Source of the DNA: Megamerina dolium
Lineage: Eukaryota; Arthropoda; Insecta; Diptera; Megamerinidae
Direction: 5' to 3'
Length of the DNA: 64,000 nucleotides
Assembly (NCBI GenBank): GCA_963854835.1
Contig: OY978530.1
Span: 14,016,109 to 14,080,108, forward strand
Positions 58,260-64,000 of this stretch are shown here, one piece after another; position 1 is the stretch's first letter; every line of letters starts with the position of its first letter. The notes under the pieces are model-generated. The model searched no databases. It was not told the DNA's origin and saw only the letters and a program-made list of their open reading frames with translations. Position numbers and translations under genes: made by a program.

Positions 58260-60285
58260 TCGGACAATTCCGAAAACCTAAAAAGGTGTTCCCTTGAGGG
58301 TAGCCCCTAGTCCAAATCGGACACCACAGGGACTCGTCATAAAATCGCAACTACTTCGGGAAGCGGAGAGCATATAATGCCAAAGTCAGGCTCCTCCGCC
58401 ATCCCTAAAGCGCCTGTACACAGGAGCACCGTAGTTCTAGCCACCAAACCACTGGAATCGAAGAAATCCGGCTCTCAAATCCTTTCCTCCACACAGACGA
58501 TTGGACGGTAATGAATGTGGGAAACGCCAAGGAGAACTCAAGACAGACCGTTGTGGTATTGAAAGAGCAATCCTTGGCACCTATCGTCGAACAGAAAGGA
58601 GTGGTAAGCTATGGCTTCTCCAAAATCACCCTGACAATCTATGAAAAAGACGCAGGAAAAGAAGGTCCAAAACCAGGGGATACGAAAGAAAGTTCGGCCC
58701 CAGTAGAGGACACGTCGTGTGATGGAGACAGCGATCTGCTGTCAACGTCTGAGATGATTGGCGCCCTCTTCCGAAATGTAAAAGTCAGCTTAGCTGATGA
58801 AGACAAACTACTATGCTGCGACGCCGATGACACCGATACGACGGCGACCGAGGCGTCTGTATTAAATATTGTTAAGGGATAAGCTTCTGCCGCTCATGTT
58901 CTCCGCCTAAACGATAAAGCGGAGGAAATTTCAGGGACCGTGGGTCCTGGGTAACAAAGTGCGAGAACTACTATCTGATTACAGCAACAAGGATACTGTG
59001 ACCATTGTGTTAGATCATCAATCACATATTTATTAGTTTATGTCTGCGTATATGGCTCACGATCACATTGAGCCCCCACCTCACCCCATAATAAGGAAGG
59101 CAGTTCGGGTGGCGGAGACACGCGAAGCGAATCTGATGATGGGAGCCGACGCCAACGCATACCATTATATCTGGGGCAGCTCAGACAACAATGATATAGG
59201 TGTCACTTTTTGAATATGTCATTAGTTCCAACTTGACTCTCGCAAACATGGGTACAGACCCGACCTTCATTACTTGCAACAGGGAGGAGGTTTTAGATAC
59301 AAACGACCCTTACAAGCGACTCTTCGGAATCTCTAGTTAGGGAATGAAGGGTTGACAAAGAACACTCTCTCTCGGAACACTCTTTTCTCAAATACCAAGT
59401 TTCTCCTCATGGAGGACGCTGATCATCAAATTACAGAAGCCTGCTGGAGAGCTACTGTAGCGTCCTGTCCAATTAGAAGAACTCCAAAGAAAAACAGACC
59501 TCCGTGGTGCTCGGTAGATATCATCACTCTAAGGAAGGAGTGTCGACAGCAATTCAACCGAGCGAAAATCACTACTCAATGGCAACCCTATAAGGAGAGC
59601 CTACGAGTGTTTCAAAGGAAAGCAAAAGATCATCATGGAATGAATTTTGTAGTAACATAGAAGAAATTTCAGAGGCAAGCCGCCTACTAATATTCTCGCA
59701 ACGAATCCAGTTACACCCAGCTTCATTATGAAGGGAGATGCTGATTGGACTGCTTCAAGTCTGGAAACTCTTCGGGTACTAATTGATCACCATTTTCCAG
59801 GCTGTTTGGAGGACAGCCTTGGCCGAACTCCCAATTAATAAAACAAAGGTTAATTGGGCGATAAATAATTTTAAACCATTAAAGTCACCAGGGCCAGATG
59901 GTATTATACCCGCGGACATGCAGAAGTGTGCGGATCTTCTAACACCTTGGTTGGAGCTAATCTTCTCTGCGTGCTTAAGGCTGTGCTATGTCGCCTAGAC
60001 ATGGCTAAAAGTAAACGTGGTATTTATCTCTAATGGCGGAAAAATGTTCCACTCAAATCCAAGTGATAAGGCTATCATCCTTCTTATTAAAAACCCTTGA
60101 AAGACTACTGGATGTGCACTTAAAGGGCTCCATAGATGCTTCTCCATAGCATCTCTTCCTTTCAACATACATATTAGATGATGACGTGGCACTTGCAGCA
60201 TCGGGAAAATAATTAAATTCACTCACCGAAGTGATGAATCATGCCTTATCAATCATTGCTAAATAGAATTCAAGCTCTAGTCTGG
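58260..60285 (+). mobile_element. Third LOA-clade element, truncated
   Basis: ORF1 parts are MPKSGSSAIPKAPVHRST (58378) and a 123-codon frame (58511-58882) with an acidic Asp/Glu/Ser-rich tail. ORF2 begins with endonuclease pieces (LMMGADANAYHYIWGSSDNN near 59135) and continues with CWRATVASCPIRRTPKKNRP, PPWCSVDIITLRKECRQQFN, then NFKPLKSPGPDGIIPADMQK (59870) and LLKTLERLLDVHLKGS (60090). It ends at 60285, where the gypsy B solo LTR starts; the rest of the RT and the RNase H are missing. All frames are broken. Confidence 0.8.
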
Positions 60286-61625
60286 TGTTGCGAGCCAAAA
60301 TATGAAATATGCACATATGCATATTTTGCTTTGCGACATATTTCCCGAAATTGTGAACTACATATTTATCCATACACATACCAACATTGCTCGAAGTTGT
60401 GATATACACAATATAATATTACTTATAATTGTGGAATACAAGAACATTGAGCCAACTGTGTTGCAGTTGGGTGTGAAAATGCACTTTGCCACACAATTCG
60501 TAGTTCTGCACTTACGTAAGCATACATGTTTAGACATTCCATGATAACTAAACTCACGTGGACTACTCATATGTGTGAATATCAAAAAGTTGCTTTCTCA
60601 CATAATGGGTACATACATACTCATATGTGGAGTGCATCGATCGTGTACATCACATGTAGTGTGAATATATTATTGTATGTTTTATGTTGGTATGTGGGTA
60701 GATTGATGTGTAGCTAGTATTAGAAAAATGGTATAAGATACTAGATACGCCGCTTCAACGTGACCAAAAAATTTCTTTCGTTTCATATTTCGAACTTGCA
60801 AATCCATGCAAGCCGCGCGCACATCCGTTCTCATGCTTAAAGCATGCATTGTTGTTGTCCGTTCTTATGCTTAAAGCATTCATTGTTGTTGTTTTGACTT
60901 AGCGCGAATGCAATTGCGAAAACAAACCACACGCGCGTTTCAAATTTTGTCCCATCAGCGTCTGGCTGATGTTTTATTTTCCTTTCCAAATAGACTGTTT
61001 CGCTTAGTCGACATTTTGGCCACAGAGTTTCTGTTAAAGTAAATTTATTTCAAAGTCAGTCTTGTTTGAAGTCTCGAACCTGCATAGCAGGCACGATAAC
61101 CTATTTATCAGAATAATTAAAACATTGTAACCTATTTAATAGAATAATTAAGTCGTTATAAAGAAAAAATAAATATGAACATTGAATAAAATAAATATGA
61201 ACATTGTAGAAAATAAATATGAACATTGAATTTAATAAATAAAATTATAAAAAATTATATCAATTGTGTTCCGTTCACTTATATAAGCTGCCAGCTTATT
61301 GAAGGCAGTCGCTTTTTAGTTGTGAGTCTTGTACCGACTTGTGAAGTGCTAGCGTGTAAGAAATTGTAAATACTGCGATCCTTACGAGGCTCTCCAGTAC
61401 TAGTGTAAAAGTGTAAAATTGGAAGTAATACCAGGAATAAACCGAAAACCCAAAATCGTAAGTATCATATAATTGATAAAGTTTAATTGTTTTATTTCAG
61501 CTAACTAGTGTGATAGTCTCGAATGATATTCAGGAGCTTAGGTCTAGGTGCTAATCTTGTGCGTTACATCGTTGAGTCTAGCCGTTAGGTACTTAGTGAG
61601 TGTTGTGGAAAAATAGTACACAACA
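60286..61625 (+). repeat. Gypsy B solo LTR, with internal insert
   Basis: The limits TGTTGCGAGCC and GTACACAACA match those of the LTR at 13827-15564. There is no gag or primer-binding site next to it, so it is a solo LTR. No short target duplication is evident (CTGG on the left, CATC on the right). Position 60600 corresponds to the mariner-empty site. An insert of about 540 bases at 60735-61275 is absent from the other LTR. Confidence 0.88.
60735..61275. mobile_element. Unclassified ~540-bp insert in the solo LTR
   Basis: The insert stands between TATAAG sequences that may be a six-base target duplication (60728-60733 and about 61281-61286). It contains two tandem units with TTATGCTTAAAGCATTCATT (60830-60895) and three to four copies of AATAAATATGAACATTG (61165-61230). 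It has no ORF and no evident terminal inverted repeat. It could be a short LTR of another family, a miniature element or a SINE-like piece. Confidence 0.55.
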
Positions 61626-61930
61626 CATCCTTATGGGCAACATAATGAGCAGCATTCCAGTATTAAAAAGTACTGCAAGCGTGCCGAATGCGCAATAAGG
61701 TCAAAGTTTTGGTTGCGATTTGCAATATCGAATTTTTTGTCAGTAATTCAATATACTCCAACTTTTTACTTGTATATCATGTAATAGAAACAAATGTTCC
61801 GCGCAATACAGCTGACTATTTAACATAAGAGAATGATAATGGCGGCAAATATGTTGGACCAAATGTGATGCTGCTAGATGATAATTCTCATAAAAAAAGT
61901 ATATTCGCTTTGTAGGACAGCATTGCACTG
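61626..61930. other. Stretch without recognised gene
   Basis: Between the solo LTR and the R1-like RT. Weak ORFs only; nothing assigned. Confidence 0.35.
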
Positions 61931-63660
61931 AACTTATACACGGAACGGCTCATGGTGGAACGGCTTCAGGAGAGTATTGGTCAGCTTTCGGATAGGCAGT
62001 TTGGTTTTCGTATGGGTCGGAGTGTTGAGGATGCGTGGATGTACATGAAAGATTCTGTGCGTGGCTCTACGAGCAAGTATGTATTAGGTGTGTTTATAGA
62101 TTTTAAGGGTGCGTTTAATTACCTGCGCTGTAATAGAGTGATTGAGTGTCTGATGGAGCTCGACTGTCGGGAGATTAGCCTGTGGAAGAGCTATTTTTCC
62201 GATAGAAAGGCATGTGTGTTTGGCGTGAATGACAGTGTTGATGTTAGTGTGGTGCATGGCTGTCCGCAGTGGTCCATATGCGGTCCATTCATATGGAATC
62301 TCATGATGGATTCCCTGCTGCGTCAGCTTGAGGTATTATGCAAGTGTTGTGAATATGCAGACGATCTTTTGATATTAGTGGAGGGCCAGTCTAGAGCTAG
62401 CATCGAGAGAACAGGTCAAAGTCTACTTCAGGTTGTCCATGAATGGGGTTCCGGGGTGGGTGGATGTGTCTGCGGATAAGACGGTGATGATGTCGTCATC
62501 TCGCCCGCCTACTATCAGCGTGAACGGCAGTTCCCTCAACTATGCGACGGAAGTCAAATACTTGGGGGTAACTATGGGTGAGCGTTTGAATTTTTTACCT
62601 CATATTGTATGTATTAGAAAGAGTTTGTTGAATGTTGTGGGGCAAGTGCGTCGTATTGTTAGGTGTGATTGGGGCCTCAGCCGGCGTGCCGTTCGTATCA
62701 TGTATCGTGGTCTGGTCATCTATAGTCAGCGTGTTTTGTTGTTACCGTGTTTGCCTGTGTGTCGCACTGTCTCTATGGAGGCAATGCAAGTGTTGATGGG
62801 TGTGCCTCCTCTTGACCTAGTCTTGAAGGAGCGTGCTCTGTCCTTCTTTCTCAGCAGGGGGATTTATGAGCCCGTGCTGCGGTCTGGATTTGTATCTAAT
62901 GATGATTTATTGCGTCGTTATTCTGTATGTAAACGTATTTTAAATGAGTGTGTGTTGTCGAAGTGGCAGGATCGCTGGGATAATAGTCCTAGCGGTCGTG
63001 TGACTTATAGTTTTGTCCCGGGGTGCGCGCGTTGGTGGGGGATCCCCACCACTTTTGGTTTCAACCTGGGTCTTGGTTTCCTGCTAACGGGCCATGGATC
63101 ATTAAAAGCGTTTTTGTATGGTAGAAATTTGAGTTACAGTGAGCGTTGTATGTGTGGTGCTAATGTGGAAGACTGGATGCACGTGCTGTGTGTGTGCCCC
63201 ATTCACTCGGAGTCCAGAGATCTGGATGGAATGGGAATCACACACAGTGACGGGCAGTGGTGTTTTTCTAATATATTAGCTTGTGATGTCCATGTTTTAG
63301 CATTAAGTAATTTTGCGTGTTCGGTATTTAAACGGCGAAGATTCTTGGCAAGACAGTCTGAATAGTTTTGTGTGTACATGTTCTGTTTAAGGGGGTATGT
63401 GTGAATGTGCTATTTTTGGGGTGGGTTTGATGGAACTCGAGCTTCCGTTCGGTGACTCCTGGTCGCGCTTCGCGGGCGTTTGGTTCCGGTTGCTGCTTCG
63501 TGCAGCTCCCTCATACTTGGGGACAACGTTTTGGGGTCAATTTGGGGATGTTTTTGTGATACAATTAAATACTGTCTAATGGGTGGGAAGGTGCTGGCAT
63601 TTGGCCGCTGGCTGTGAGTCGAGGCACAGGCGTTCGCCTTGCTATAAAACAATAAAATTT
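61931..63660 (+). mobile_element. R1-clade non-LTR element, C-terminal ORF2
   Basis: The first frame (61952-62479) is the RT: RQFGFRMGRSVEDAWMYMKD, VFIDFKGAFNYLRCN, VVHGCPQWSICGPFIWNLMM and the intact catalytic CEYADDLLILVEG. An extra base near 62455 shifts to the second frame (62433-63365): VSADKTVMM, VKYLGVTMGERLNFLPHI and, near the end, a Cys/His motif CMCGANVEDWMHVLCVCP typical of R1-clade ORF2. The ORF stops at 63363. A GC-rich 3' UTR with AATAAA at about 63650 follows. The endonuclease, which gives R1 elements their target specificity, is missing. Confidence 0.85.
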
Positions 63661-64000
63661 TGCGGCCTTGCTGATACCGGTTGTTTTCCTCGTCGTTAAA
63701 TTCTCTGTTTATTTATTTATACTTGTATATTCAATAAGTTGTCATTTTATTAAGCTGTAGTTTTAAGTAAGCTAAGTTTAATTTGTTACTATTTATTATT
63801 TATTTATATATTTAGTTGTATATATTTGGGTCTTCTTTTTGGCCACCAGTCCGGAGCTGAATGGTAGCTCGGCTACGAAGTCTGACCGGAGACTTTAATC
63901 TGGTACTACGGGGAACTATAAGTCGTTGCCTTCTAGTACTGGGGGGCTCTTATCGACGCTTAATTTTTATACGACGTGCTTTGAGCGCCGTGAGATAGGC
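63661..64000. other. Right edge: possible R1 3' UTR or unassigned DNA
   Basis: AT-rich to about 63830, then GC-richer sequence (GGCCACCAGTCCGGAGCTGA) without an ORF. It may be the remainder of the R1 3' region or a different element; nothing decides between them in the window. Confidence 0.35.

Noticed and set aside
60281..61630. Target duplication around the solo LTR
   Set aside because: The four bases on each side (CTGG and CATC) do not match, so none is claimed.
63397..63652. Short ORFs on both strands after the R1 ORF2
   Set aside because: They overlap each other in the GC-rich 3' UTR and show no family motif.

Overview
The window looks like a piece of heterochromatin-like DNA from an insect, most likely a fly. 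It is AT-rich, has no recognisable single-copy host gene, and almost every codable stretch belongs to a transposable element. The element set (RTE, Jockey, LOA and R1 non-LTR elements, several Ty3/gypsy families including an env-bearing errantivirus, mariner and Tc1 DNA transposons, a tRNA-headed SINE) is typical of Diptera; a tephritid-like fly is possible, but the sequence alone does not prove the genus.

Layout. 1-3.4 kb: antisense gypsy reverse transcriptase (RT) with a decayed RTE element (copy A). 3.5-12.6 kb: a SINE, then a Jockey element that landed in the gag/protease region of a gypsy element ('gypsy B', minus strand) and was afterwards partly duplicated in tandem at two nested levels. 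12.6-15.6 kb: gypsy B gag, primer-binding site and 5' LTR, the LTR split by a mariner. 15.8-16.4 kb: RTE fragment B. 17.1-20.5 kb: remains of a double-jelly-roll capsid-like gene (Polinton/adintovirus type) split by RTE copy C. 20.5-23.4 kb: a second gypsy A RT fragment, (TA)n arrays and mariner remnants. 23.4-26.7 kb: RTE copy D, full length, with a 12-bp target duplication and one uninterrupted 967-codon ORF; it is the only apparently intact coding unit here. 27-31.8 kb: Tc1, mariner, LTR, gag and RTE scraps.

32-36 kb holds a degenerate gypsy pol/gag, a second SINE and AT-rich DNA. 36.4-46.3 kb is one decayed gypsy element ('gypsy C') with a RING-like finger upstream of gag; its RNase H is split by a SINE and its RNase H/integrase junction by a 5.5-kb LOA element, both with clear target duplications. 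47-49.3 kb is a second LOA element. 49.3-55.3 kb is an errantivirus-like element ('gypsy D', minus strand) with two LTRs, gag with an Asn/Gln repeat, protease, RT/RNase H, a truncated integrase and env. 55.6-64 kb holds a Jockey RT tail, a mariner, a third LOA fragment, a solo gypsy B LTR carrying an unexplained ~540-bp insert, and the C-terminal half of an R1-clade ORF2.

The genes do not form a pathway. The interest lies in nesting order, trans-mobilisation (two RTE copies sharing the same disabling lesions; a SINE whose tail resembles the RTE tail), foldback template-switch scars, and the capsid remnant. A piRNA-cluster or pericentromeric setting is a reasonable but unproven reading.
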